Shown: piece after piece, positions 52,705 to 61,093 of the stretch | Layout: every line of letters starts with the position of its first letter | How positions within the stretch are numbered: the stretch's first letter is position 1 | Assembly (NCBI GenBank): GCA_964511185.1 | Contig: CAZEDU010000001.1 | Span: 101,787 to 165,786, forward strand | DNA: 64,000 bases | Reading direction: 5' to 3' | From: CAZEDU01 sp964511185 | GTDB taxonomy: Bacteria; Myxococcota; Myxococcia; Myxococcales; Myxococcaceae | Program-made: the position numbers and the translations under genes | Notes under the pieces: model-generated | What the model was told of the DNA's origin: nothing | Databases searched by the model: none | What the model saw: the letters and a program-made list of their open reading frames with translations, nothing else

Positions 52705-53453
52705 ATCACGAATGGTAGAGGGATGCGCGGCGGAGGAAAGAAAAGCGCCCCATGGCGTGTCCGCAGCAGTCGAATCATTGCCATCGCCGAGAACCCAACC
52801 CGTTCAACGGCGGAGCGCTCTTTCTCCTCGCACAACACCAGCGGCCGATAACGAGGAAGGCGCCGGGTGAACTCACCGAGCCCTTTCCAGTCGCCAGTGA
52901 CGATGGGACCGGTCTTGACCTCGATGGCCCAACGACCCCAGCTCCCGTCGACCACGAAGTCGACCTTGAACGGCTCTTCGCGCCAATAGCTGAGCCGCTG
53001 CCCGGCGTTCCAGGCATGCGCCAGACACGCGTTCTCGACCCAAATGCCGAATCGCTGCGGATCGGTCGAACTCTCCGGAAAACCGCGCGGATCCATGACC
53101 GATATCAATGCGTTGTTGAGCGTGATGGTCTTGGGGGGAGCCGCCCGCTGCCGTGCCGGACGACCGGAGTACTTGGGAAGCGCAGCGACAAGGAACGATT
53201 CTTCGAGCAAGGCCAGATAGTGGGCGATGGTCTCGAGCGCTCCGCGCTCTTGAAGTTGCCCCTGAATCTTCTGGAGCGACACGATTTGAGCGGGCGATGA
53301 CGCGCACACGCCGAAGACCTGCCGCAACAGCGCCGGCCTTCTGACCGTGGCCAGCGCCAAAACATCGTGGCCGATGGCCGGCTCGAGAATGGCGTCGCGT
53401 ACGTACACGGACCACCGCTCAATCCGGCAGCTCATCGGCGGGCGGCGGGTCAT
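52701..53453 (-). pseudogene. Truncated AAA/DUF4143 ATPase (C-terminal part only)
   Basis: About 245 residues match the C-terminal two thirds of AAA_14/DUF4143 ATPases: RWSVYVRDAILEPAIGHDVL at the start, then ALLRQVFGVCASSPAQIVS, HYLALLEESFLVAALPKYSG, and a nuclease-like end with DFVVDGSWGRWAIEVKTG. The N-terminal ATPase domain with the Walker motifs is absent; the region where it should lie is taken by the divergent gene at 53484. So this is a broken remnant, although the frame is still open. Such genes are mobile and often decay. Confidence 0.82.
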
Positions 53454-53483
53454 CGCGTGGACGTTGGTGTAACCTGGCCGAAC

Positions 53484-54581
53484 GTGACCACGCGCATCCG
53501 GCCCGACCGCTCCCCTTCGGCTCAACGACCTTCCTCGACCGCCGCGGCCCGCGCCGCTGGACAGCCCCTTTCCGCGCAGGCCGTCGCCGCGCTCGTGCAG
53601 ACGCCGCAGTGGGCGGCGCTGCGGCCTGATCAGCAGAACGGGTTGCTCCAAGTCCTGCGTTCCGCGCGCGGGCCTCAAGCGGGCAAGGTGCTCGAGCTGG
53701 TCACCTTGGGCGTCGGCCAACCGGCCCGGCTCGACAGCGCAGACCGCGCGGGCCGCTCGTTGTTGCAGCACCTGGTGTCGCTGTCGACCCAGCGACTGCA
53801 TCCCACGCTCGCCCGAGCGAAGCCGCCGGTCACCCGCACCGACCTGATGACCGGCGTGCTGCGGCAGACGCTGCAGCCGGACACCATTCGGCAGGGAAAC
53901 TTCGAGACCTGCGTGCCGACCTCGATGCAGTACCTGCTCTGCCGCGACACCCCGGCCGAGTACGCGCGGATGATGGCGGAGCTGACGGGCCCCACCGGCC
54001 GCGCGGCGATGCCCCACGGGGGCGCGCTCCATTTGCAGACGGAGTACCTGACCGCCGCGCGGCGAAAGGCAGAGCGGCGCACGGTGAGCGAAGCCATCTT
54101 TCAAAGCGCGGCGATGGAGTTCGGCAACGGGCCCGACACGTACGACGCCGCCACCGACCGCACCCGCAAACCTCTGGGCGGCGGCTTCGACTTCGAGAGC
54201 ACCGGCCTCGACATCAACCGCGGCCCTGCGCTGGCGCAGCGCCTCTTGGGTGGGCGCTTTCAGCGGCTCTCGCTCGATGGCGCCAAGGGCGGCGCGAGAC
54301 AGGAAGAGCTGATGCGGCTGCTGACCTCCTCGGCGCCGGGGATGCCGATCATCGTCTCGATGAACGTGCTCCCAGGCCCCCACCGGCGCGGCGGCTCACG
54401 GCACGCGCTGACGTTCCTCGGGCTCGATGCGCAGGGCAACGTCCGCTTGCGCGATCCCTACGGCCCGGGCACCAACTTCCGCATCGCGGGGTTTCGCCGC
54501 GTCGGCACCACCGGCGAGTACGCCGTGTCGCCCGAGATCTTCCGCGCGCGGGTGCAAGGCGTCATTCATCGGGCAGGCTGA
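53484..54581 (+). CDS. Papain-fold-like cysteine protease candidate
   Basis: A 365-residue protein. The first 115 residues are Ser/Pro/Ala/Gln-rich and helical, with no signal peptide. The C-terminal domain has QGNFETCVPTSMQYLL (Cys near residue 147, after a helix-capping Gln) and near the end GGSRHALTFLGLDAQGNVRLRDPYG, giving His and Asp/Asn in the order expected for a C39/papain-like fold. It is probably a peptidase or transglutaminase-like enzyme. Lack of signal plus a low-complexity N terminus would fit a secreted effector, but no secretion system is nearby. Start GTG 53484. Confidence 0.6.
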   Translation: MTTRIRPDRSPSAQRPSSTAAARAAGQPLSAQAVAALVQTPQWAALRPDQQNGLLQVLRSARGPQAGKVLELVTLGVGQPARLDSADRAGRSLLQHLVSLSTQRLHPTLARAKPPVTRTDLMTGVLRQTLQPDTIRQGNFETCVPTSMQYLLCRDTPAEYARMMAELTGPTGRAAMPHGGALHLQTEYLTAARRKAERRTVSEAIFQSAAMEFGNGPDTYDAATDRTRKPLGGGFDFESTGLDINRGPALAQRLLGGRFQRLSLDGAKGGARQEELMRLLTSSAPGMPIIVSMNVLPGPHRRGGSRHALTFLGLDAQGNVRLRDPYGPGTNFRIAGFRRVGTTGEYAVSPEIFRARVQGVIHRAG

Positions 54582-54584
54582 GAC

Positions 54585-55172
54585 TCACCACTGAAGGACA
54601 GCCAACGCACCGACTGTGTTCGGCACCGCGTGCAAAATGATCGCTGGCCCGATGCTGCCCGAGCGGTGCCTCAACCAACCGGCGACGAGGCCCATTGCCA
54701 ATGGCAACGTGACGGCGATGGGCCACAGGCTGGGAGCGAAGAACAACAAGAGCAGGTGTGGAACGAGGAAACAGGCCGCCTGCAGCACGTTCGCCGTCCA
54801 AAACGACAGCCGGCGGAAGAGCGCCCCGCCGATGAGGCCGCGGAACAGGAGCTCTTCGGGAATTCCCGTCGCCAGAAAACCGTAGCCGAACACGCTCAAC
54901 ACCACCGCCGCGGTCGGCTCCAACCCGACGAAGGGCTTCAACATCGCGCCTTCGAAACTGCTGGTCCATTGGGTGAGCCAAATGACGACCGGGAGAAACG
55001 GCAGCGTCACCGCGCTGGCGATGAGGTAGTCGCGGATGTTGCCCGGCTGCAGCCCCAGCCGCGTCAACAGCTCCGGAAGCCCCGCCTTCGCTCGCCACTG
55101 CACCACCAGCATCCAGATCAGCACCGGGACGCCGAACAGCACCCAGTTCTGCGCAATCGCTCCGGCCGTCAT
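54585..55172 (-). CDS. CPBP family intramembrane metalloprotease
   Basis: A 195-residue polytopic membrane protein of the CAAX-protease/bacteriocin-processing family. Motif 1 is IPEELLFRGL (Glu106, Glu107, Arg111), motif 2 the FLVPH segment and motif 3 GPAIILHAVPN. Five or six hydrophobic helices. The ATG at 55172 sits behind GGAGGGAGG, which decides the start over a GTG two codons upstream. Convergent with the cysteine protease gene; substrate unknown. Confidence 0.9.
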   Translation of the reverse strand: MTAGAIAQNWVLFGVPVLIWMLVVQWRAKAGLPELLTRLGLQPGNIRDYLIASAVTLPFLPVVIWLTQWTSSFEGAMLKPFVGLEPTAAVVLSVFGYGFLATGIPEELLFRGLIGGALFRRLSFWTANVLQAACFLVPHLLLLFFAPSLWPIAVTLPLAMGLVAGWLRHRSGSIGPAIILHAVPNTVGALAVLQW

Positions 55173-55282
55173 CTGCACCTCCCTCCGCAGCCCGCTGACG
55201 GAAAACGAAGAGCGGCACTATGCCACCGGAAGAGCCCCACCCGAGCGCCGCTGGATCTTTTTTCCGAAAGATGAAATACACC

Positions 55283-55321
55283 GTGCATTCGATGCGTATA
55301 TATATGCACGACCTTGCATAA
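55283..55321 (+). promoter_or_regulatory. Candidate ArgR operator upstream of argC
   Basis: A strikingly AT-rich island holds four TGCAT-like half sites: GTGCAT at 55283, TGCGTATATATATGCA at 55293-55308 (16 bases, palindromic with one mismatch), and TTGCATA at 55314, which overlaps the argC start. GTGCAT and ATGCAC also form an outer inverted pair. TGCAT-based boxes are known for ArgR in actinobacteria. ArgR is encoded in this operon, so autoregulation is likely. Confidence 0.6.
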
Positions 55322-56345
55322 TCAATCTCTCGCCCGAATCGGGCTCATAGGCGCCTCCGGTTACTCCGGCATCGAGGCGACCCGGCTTCTCGCAGGACAT
55401 CCCCACGTCCAACTCTCGTTCCTCGCCAGCGACCGCTGGGATGGCGAGACGACGGCCGCGCGCATCGGGCTCGACACACCGCTGCGCTACGTCACGCCGA
55501 AGGCCGCGGAGGCCCGGTTCCTGGACTGCGACGCGGTGCTCTTCGCCACCCCGGCCGAGGTCTCGCTCGAGCTGGTGCCGAAGGCGCTGGAGGCCGGGGC
55601 GCGCGTCATCGACCTCTCCGGCGCGTTTCGCCTGAAGGACCCGGCGCTCTACCCGCGCTTCTACGGCTTCCCCCACGCCGCGCCCAAGCTGCTCGCCGAG
55701 GCGGTGTACGGCCTTCCGGAGCTGTTCCGCTCCCGCCTGGCCGGCGCGCGCTTCATCGCCAACCCGGGCTGCTACCCGACCGCGGCGGCGCTCGCGCTGG
55801 CGCCCTTGGTGCGCGGCCGATGCGTGGACCCGCGCTCGGTGGTCGTCTCCGCCGCTTCGGGCGTCACCGGCGCCGGACGCAAGGCGAGCGAGGAGTACAG
55901 TTTCACCGAGCTCGACGGCGACTTCCGCGCGTACAAGGTGCTCGGCCACCAACATACGCCCGAGATGGCGCAGACCTTGGGCCTGCCGGAGCTGACCTTC
56001 ACGCCGCACCTGCTCCCCATCAAGCGCGGCATCCTCTCCACCGCCTTCGCGCGGGTTCTGCCCGGCGTCACGGCCGAGCAGGTCGCATCTGCATATTCAT
56101 CCACATATGCCAACGAGCCCTTCGTCCGGCTGCTCGACGCGCCCGAGGCGGTGAACCTCAAGTCCGTGGTCGGCACCAACCGCTGCGCGCTCGGCCACCG
56201 CGTCGAGGGCGAGCGGGTGGTGGTGGTGTCCGCCATCGACAACCTGGTGAAGGGGGCCGCCGGCCAGGCGGTGCAGAACCTGAACCTTTTGTTCGGCTGG
56301 GAGGAGACGACCGGCCTGTCTGCAGCAAGGGGGCTTTATCCATGA
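55314..56345 (+). CDS. argC: N-acetyl-gamma-glutamyl-phosphate reductase
   Basis: A 343-residue enzyme for the third step of arginine synthesis (NADPH reduction of N-acetylglutamyl phosphate). The NADP loop is GLIGASGYSGIEATRLL (residues 10-26), the catalytic cysteine Cys153 lies in NPGCYPTA, and HTPEM and HLLPIKRGI are conserved. The only plausible start in frame is TTG 55314, giving MHNQSLARIG. Codons around 56085-56112 are unusually AT-rich (see the intragenic site). The stop overlaps the argJB start (ATGA). Confidence 0.95.
   Translation: MHNQSLARIGLIGASGYSGIEATRLLAGHPHVQLSFLASDRWDGETTAARIGLDTPLRYVTPKAAEARFLDCDAVLFATPAEVSLELVPKALEAGARVIDLSGAFRLKDPALYPRFYGFPHAAPKLLAEAVYGLPELFRSRLAGARFIANPGCYPTAAALALAPLVRGRCVDPRSVVVSAASGVTGAGRKASEEYSFTELDGDFRAYKVLGHQHTPEMAQTLGLPELTFTPHLLPIKRGILSTAFARVLPGVTAEQVASAYSSTYANEPFVRLLDAPEAVNLKSVVGTNRCALGHRVEGERVVVVSAIDNLVKGAAGQAVQNLNLLFGWEETTGLSAARGLYP
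56085..56112 (+). promoter_or_regulatory. Candidate intragenic ArgR box within argC
   Basis: GCATAT at 56091-56096 and ATATGC at 56105-56110 form a perfect 6-bp inverted repeat with an 8-base spacer, resembling the TGCATAT elements before argC. The eight codons here (Ser-Ala-Tyr-Ser-Ser-Thr-Tyr-Ala) use TCT, GCA, TAT, TCA and ACA, which the rest of argC avoids. This suggests selection on the DNA, not the protein. Confidence 0.5.
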
Positions 56346-58435
56346 AGACGCCCATCGGTTTCTCGTTCGCCGGCCTGAACGCCGGCATCAAGTCGGCCCG
56401 CAAGGACTTGGCGCTCGTCTACAGCGAGGCGCCCTGCGCGGCGGCGGGCTGCTTCACGGCGAACCAGGCGAAGGCCGCCCCTTGCGTCGAGGCCGAGGCG
56501 CGCCTGCCCGCGTCGAACGTGCACGCGGTCCTCGTCAACAGCGGCAACGCGAACGCGCTCACCGGGCCACAAGGCCTGGACGACGTGAAGACGGTGATGG
56601 CCACCCTCGCCAACGCGCTTGGGCTCGCGCCGGCCGCGGTGCTCACCGCGTCGACGGGCGTCATCGGCGTGCGGCTGCCGACGCGGAAGATTGTCGACGC
56701 GATTCCGGCGCTGGTCCAGGCGCTCGGCCCCCAGCCCGACCCGGCCGCCGAGGCCATCATGACCACCGACACGCGCATGAAGCTCTCCTCGCGCACGGTG
56801 CGCCTGTCGGGCAAAGACGTGACGCTCTCGGCCATCTGCAAGGGCTCGGGGATGATCGCCCCTCAGCTGGCGACGATGATCTGCGTCGTCACCACCGACT
56901 GCGACATCTCACCCAAGGCGCTGCAGCGCGCGCTGCGCGAGTCGATGGACAGCAGCTTCAACAACCTGACCGTCGACAACGACATGAGCACCAACGACGT
57001 GGTCTACGCGCTGGCCAACGGCAAGGCCGGCAACGCGCGCATCACCGACCCGGGCGGCGACTACAAGAAGTTCGCCGCGGCGCTGGGCGACCTGTGCGAA
57101 GAGCTGGCGAAGGAGATCGCCGCCGACGGCGAGGGCGCCACCAAGCTGCTCGAGGTGAAGGTCTGCGGCGCGCCGGACGAGCGGGTGGCCAAGGACCTGG
57201 CGAAGTCGATCGCCGGCTCGTCGCTGGTCAAGGCCGCCATCTTCGGCGCCGACCCGAACTGGGGCCGCGTCCTGGCCACCGTCGGCGCGCGCGCCGGCTC
57301 GCAGGGCTGGGCCGTCGACCCCGCGAAGGCGCGGGTGACGATTCAAGGGCTCGTCGTCTACGAAAACCAGCCGGTGGTGCACGAGGCGGCGGCGCTGCGC
57401 TCACGCATGCGCGCGCCCGAGGTGAAGGTCGAGGTGAAGCTCTCGGCGGGCAGCGGCGCGGCGACCGCGTGGGGCTGCGACCTGTCGTACGACTACGTGA
57501 AGATCAACGCCGACTACACCTCGCTGCTCGTGCAGACGCCGGGCGGCGGCGTGGCGAAGGACAACCGGCTGTCGAACTACAGCCCTTCGTTCAAGGTGTC
57601 GCTGCTCGTCGAGGCGCTCTCGTACATCCACCGCTTCGCCGACAAGCGCTGCGTCATCAAGTACGGCGGCGCGGCGATGGTGAAGGAGTCGCTCAAGCGC
57701 TCGTTCTGTGAGGACGTGAACCTGCTCCGCTCGCTCGACCTGATGCCGATCGTGGTGCACGGCGGCGGGCCGGAAATCACCCGCACGCTCGAGAAGCTGG
57801 GGCGCAAGGCCGAGTTCGTCGACGGCGTGCGCGTCACCGACGCGCAAGACCTGAAGGTGGTCGAGATGGTGCTCTCGGGCTCCATCAACAGCGACATCGT
57901 CACGCTGCTCAACGGCAACGGCGGCGCGGCGGTCGGCGTCTCGGGCAAGGACGGCGCGCTGCTCAAGGCGCGGAAGCTCGTCTCGGAGAGCGGGCGCGAC
58001 CTGGGACAGGTCGGCGAGGTCACCGAGGTGAACGTCAAGTTCCTCGAGATGCTCTTGCAGCAGGGCTACGTGCCGGTCATCTCGCCCATCGGCATCGGCG
58101 ACGACGGGCAGAGCTACAACATCAACGCCGACTCGGTGGCTGCCGCGGTGGCCGCCGCCGTCGGCGCGACCAAGCTCATCTACCTGACGGATGTCCCGGG
58201 CATCCTCGAGAGCGGCGAGCTGATCAGCGAGCTCACCTCGGCCGCGCTCCAGGCCAAGCTCGCGTCGGGCGCCATCTCGGGCGGCATGACCGTCAAGGGC
58301 CGGTCCATCCTCCAGGCGCTCGAAGGCGGCGTCGAGCGCGTGCACGTCATCGACGGCCGCACGCCGCACAGCCTGATCGCCGAGCTGTTCACCGACAAAG
58401 GGGTCGGCACCCTCATCACCCAGGGGGAGAAATAA
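56342..58435 (+). CDS. argJB: Fused ornithine acetyltransferase/N-acetylglutamate synthase and acetylglutamate kinase (ArgJ-ArgB)
   Basis: One 697-residue frame contains two complete enzymes. Residues 1 to about 405 are ArgJ; the self-cleavage site is A177-T178 in KGSGMIAPQLATM, and DNDMSTNDVV and GADPNWGR are present. From about residue 415 the sequence is ArgB: KYGGAAMV near residue 440, VVHGGGPEITRTL, NINADSVAAAVA and GGMTVKGRSILQAL. The junction is in NADYTSLLVQTPGGGVAKDN, with no stop or start between. The fusion would join acetyl recycling to the kinase step. The ArgJ half should cleave itself, so the mature enzyme would be an alpha chain plus a beta-ArgB chain. Confidence 0.94.
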   Translation: MKTPIGFSFAGLNAGIKSARKDLALVYSEAPCAAAGCFTANQAKAAPCVEAEARLPASNVHAVLVNSGNANALTGPQGLDDVKTVMATLANALGLAPAAVLTASTGVIGVRLPTRKIVDAIPALVQALGPQPDPAAEAIMTTDTRMKLSSRTVRLSGKDVTLSAICKGSGMIAPQLATMICVVTTDCDISPKALQRALRESMDSSFNNLTVDNDMSTNDVVYALANGKAGNARITDPGGDYKKFAAALGDLCEELAKEIAADGEGATKLLEVKVCGAPDERVAKDLAKSIAGSSLVKAAIFGADPNWGRVLATVGARAGSQGWAVDPAKARVTIQGLVVYENQPVVHEAAALRSRMRAPEVKVEVKLSAGSGAATAWGCDLSYDYVKINADYTSLLVQTPGGGVAKDNRLSNYSPSFKVSLLVEALSYIHRFADKRCVIKYGGAAMVKESLKRSFCEDVNLLRSLDLMPIVVHGGGPEITRTLEKLGRKAEFVDGVRVTDAQDLKVVEMVLSGSINSDIVTLLNGNGGAAVGVSGKDGALLKARKLVSESGRDLGQVGEVTEVNVKFLEMLLQQGYVPVISPIGIGDDGQSYNINADSVAAAVAAAVGATKLIYLTDVPGILESGELISELTSAALQAKLASGAISGGMTVKGRSILQALEGGVERVHVIDGRTPHSLIAELFTDKGVGTLITQGEK

Positions 58436-58912
58436 ATGCCCCCTCCGAGCAAGCGCGAGGTGGACCGGCGCGGCATCATCCGCGAGCTCATCCGCAGCCG
58501 CGTCATCGGGACGCAGGAGGAGCTGCGCGAGCTGCTCGCCGCGCGCGGGCACGACGTGACGCAGGCGACGCTCTCGCGCGACCTGGGCCGCCTGGGCGCG
58601 CGCCGGGTGCAGCTGGACGAGGGCGGCACCGCGTACGAGCTGCCGGACGCGCCGGTCGCGCAGTCGCCCAAGAGCGAGCTCCAGGGCTTCAAGGACCTGG
58701 TGGTCTCGGTGAAGGAGAACGAGTCGCTGGTGGTGATCCACACCATCACCGGCGCGGCGTCGACGGTGGCGCTGGCCATCGACCGCTCGCGCGTGAGCGA
58801 GGCGCTCGGGTCGATTGCGGGAGACGACACCATCTTCGTCGCGCCGGTGAAGGGCGTGTCGCCCAAAGCGTTGTCGAAGCGGCTGCAAGCCGCATGGAAG
58901 GAGTCGCGTTAG
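58436..58912 (+). CDS. argR: Arginine repressor ArgR
   Basis: A 158-residue ArgR. The N-terminal winged helix contains TQEELRELLAARGHDVTQAT followed by LSRDLGRLGARRV. The C-terminal hexamerisation domain has VIHTITGAASTVALAID and GSIAGDDTIFVAP, the arginine-binding GDDT. The ATG directly follows the argJB TAA and has a GGGGGAGA site before it. It should repress this operon with arginine as co-repressor; candidate boxes are at 55283-55321 and 56085-56112. Confidence 0.95.
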   Translation: MPPPSKREVDRRGIIRELIRSRVIGTQEELRELLAARGHDVTQATLSRDLGRLGARRVQLDEGGTAYELPDAPVAQSPKSELQGFKDLVVSVKENESLVVIHTITGAASTVALAIDRSRVSEALGSIAGDDTIFVAPVKGVSPKALSKRLQAAWKESR

Positions 58913-59809
58913 TTGAAGAGAGACTTTCTGAAGCTGTCTGACCTTTCTCCGGCCGAGCACCGCGCGCTCTTCGCGCGGGCCCACGCGCTCAAGGCGCTGC
59001 GCGCCCAAAGGCAGGTGGTGCGCACGCTCGAGGGAAGGACGCTGGCGCTCATCTTCGAGAAGGCGTCGACCCGCACCCGGCTGTCGTTCGAGGCGGCGAT
59101 GTTCCAGCTCGGGGGCGCGGCCATCACGCTGCCGACGCAAGGCAGCCAGCTGGGTCGAGGCGAGCCGCTCGAGGACACCGCGCGCGTCACCTCCCGCTAC
59201 GCCGACGCCATCATGTTTCGAACGTTCGGCGACGACCGGCTGCAGGCGTTCGCGCGCGCCTCGACGGTGCCGGTGGTGAACGGCCTGTCCGACGGCGGGC
59301 ACCCGGTGCAGCTGCTCGCGGACCTGTTCACCATCGAGGAGCGGCTGGGCGGCGTGGCCGGCAAGACCGTCGCCTTCGTCGGCGACTGCGCGAGCAACAT
59401 GGCGCGCTCGTACGCGGAAGCCGCGCCGCTGTTCGGCTTCGCGCTCAAGCTCGCCGCGCCGGAGGGCTACCACATGCCGAAGCAGGAGCGCGGCGACGCG
59501 TTCGCCACCGCGAACCCGTCGGAGGCGGTGCGCGGGGCCCACGTGGTGGTGACCGACGTGTGGACGAGCATGGGGCAGGAGGCCGAGACCGCGCGGCGGC
59601 TGGCGGCGTTCCGGGGCTTCTGCGTCGACGAGGCGCTCGTGGCCCAGGCCAAGCCCGACGCCATCGTGCTGCACTGCCTGCCCGCCCACCGGGGCGAGGA
59701 GATTGCGGGCGCGGTGCTCGACGGCCCGAAGTCGGCCGCCTGGGACGAGGCCGAGAACCGGCTGCACGTGCAGAAGGCGTTGTTGGAGAAGCTCTTGCTG
59801 GAGGCGTGA
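58913..59809 (+). CDS. argF: Ornithine carbamoyltransferase
   Basis: A 298-residue enzyme converting ornithine and carbamoyl phosphate to citrulline. The carbamoyl-phosphate loop STRTR is near residue 46, followed by HPVQLLADLFTI, FVGDCASNMARS for ornithine-side contacts, and HCLPAHRGEEI. The start is TTG immediately after the argR TAG, with AAGGAG about 10 bases before. The stop overlaps the start of the CarB-like gene (GTGA). Confidence 0.95.
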   Translation: MKRDFLKLSDLSPAEHRALFARAHALKALRAQRQVVRTLEGRTLALIFEKASTRTRLSFEAAMFQLGGAAITLPTQGSQLGRGEPLEDTARVTSRYADAIMFRTFGDDRLQAFARASTVPVVNGLSDGGHPVQLLADLFTIEERLGGVAGKTVAFVGDCASNMARSYAEAAPLFGFALKLAAPEGYHMPKQERGDAFATANPSEAVRGAHVVVTDVWTSMGQEAETARRLAAFRGFCVDEALVAQAKPDAIVLHCLPAHRGEEIAGAVLDGPKSAAWDEAENRLHVQKALLEKLLLEA

Positions 59810-60969
59810 CGAAGACATTGAGCACTTTGACGAAGAAGCACCGCGCGGCCATCGCGCGCGCAGAAGACCGCTTGAGCCTCGCCGCGCTCGTCGCGGAGCT
59901 GGGGCTGCTGCAGCCCCGGTACGCCGCGGCGTCGACGGTGGAGGAGGCGCTCGCCGCGGCGGAGCGCATCGGCTACCCCGTGCTGCTACGAACGTCGACG
60001 GGAACGCGGGGCGAAGGCGCCGCCCTCGCGCGCACGGCCGACGCGGTCGCGGCGCGCTTTCCGACGACTCAGGCCGCATCGAAGAACGGGCTCGTGCGCG
60101 TCGACGCGTTTCTCGAGCACGCGAGCGAGGTCGACGTGTTGCTCGTCGCGGACCGCACGGGCGAGGTGCGCGTCGCCGGCATCGTCGAGCACGTGGAGGA
60201 GGCCGGCGTGCACGCCGCGGACGCCACCTGCACTTTGCCGCCGCACTCGCTCACGCCCGAAGTCACCGAGAAGCTCAAAGACGCGTCGCAAGCCATCGCG
60301 CGCGCTTTGCCGATGGTGGGCGTGCTCGGGCTGCGCTTCGCGGTGCAAGGCAAGGACGTCCACGTGCTCTCCGCCGACGCGCGCGCGCCGCGCTTCGTCG
60401 AGCTCACCGAGGCCGCCACCGGCTTTCCGCTCAGGCACGCGGGCGCGCTGTGCGAAGGCGGCGACACGCTTCGAGCGCTGGGACACACGCGCGACCCCGA
60501 AGTGCGCGGCCACTGGGTGCGCGAGGCGGTCATTCCGGCGAGCGCCGACCTCCAGTTAGGCCCGGCAGCCAAGTCGACCGGAGAGGTCGTCGCCACCGGG
60601 CCGGACTTGTCGACCGCGTTCGCGCGCAGCCAGCTCGCCGCCGGCATCGCGTGGCCGAGCAGCGGCAAGGTGTGGATCGACGTCGCGGAAGGCGACGAGC
60701 CACACCTGGTCGACTTCGTGAGGCGACTCCAGCGGCTGGGCTTCACGGTGCTCGCCACCGAAGCGGCGCGCGCGTACCTGGCGACCAAGCACTTGGAGGT
60801 AGCAGCCGCCGGCGACGACGCGCGCGATGCCGCGATGCTCTTCGCGCATCGCCCCACGCGGTACGCCGAGGCGCTCGCGCGCGGCGTGCCTTACTTCACG
60901 ACGCCGCAGGCGATGCGCATGGCGGTCGGCGCGCTCGAGGCGCTCGCGTCACGCCAGCGCGCGGCTTGA
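59806..60969 (+). CDS. CarB C-terminal-half homologue, apparently catalytically inactive
   Basis: A 387-residue protein aligned with the second ATP-grasp domain and the MGS allosteric domain of carbamoyl-phosphate synthase large subunit. It begins at the segment RAEDRLSLAALVAELG, so the second pre-ATP-grasp domain and the whole first half are missing. GIVEHVEEAGVHAADATCTLPP and STGEVVATGPDLSTAFARSQL show the kinship. The ATP/metal ligands are lost: the positions of E. coli Gln829, Glu841 and Asn843 are Arg177, Ser189 and Asp191, and the glycine-rich VLGGRAM loop is changed. It is coupled to argF (GTGA). A regulatory or carbamoyl-phosphate-channelling role is possible. Confidence 0.85.
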   Translation: MTKTLSTLTKKHRAAIARAEDRLSLAALVAELGLLQPRYAAASTVEEALAAAERIGYPVLLRTSTGTRGEGAALARTADAVAARFPTTQAASKNGLVRVDAFLEHASEVDVLLVADRTGEVRVAGIVEHVEEAGVHAADATCTLPPHSLTPEVTEKLKDASQAIARALPMVGVLGLRFAVQGKDVHVLSADARAPRFVELTEAATGFPLRHAGALCEGGDTLRALGHTRDPEVRGHWVREAVIPASADLQLGPAAKSTGEVVATGPDLSTAFARSQLAAGIAWPSSGKVWIDVAEGDEPHLVDFVRRLQRLGFTVLATEAARAYLATKHLEVAAAGDDARDAAMLFAHRPTRYAEALARGVPYFTTPQAMRMAVGALEALASRQRAA

Positions 60970-61093
60970 CGCGCGGTCACCAGCTGTGCCGAGACACGCA
61001 CGGGGGGATGAACTGCCAATTGGGGGACTTTGAAGCGTCTGACGTCGCCCGTTCCATGCACCGCGCGCCGTGCCACGAGCGTGTCCGAACGGA

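Noticed and set aside
57401..60079. An 892-codon minus-strand open frame across argJB-argR-argF
   Set aside because: Antisense to conserved arginine genes and Arg/Ala/His-rich without motifs; a shadow.
60970..61093. Another copy of the dispersed composite repeat
   Set aside because: Some GC-rich words look alike, but there is no ordered match to either module.
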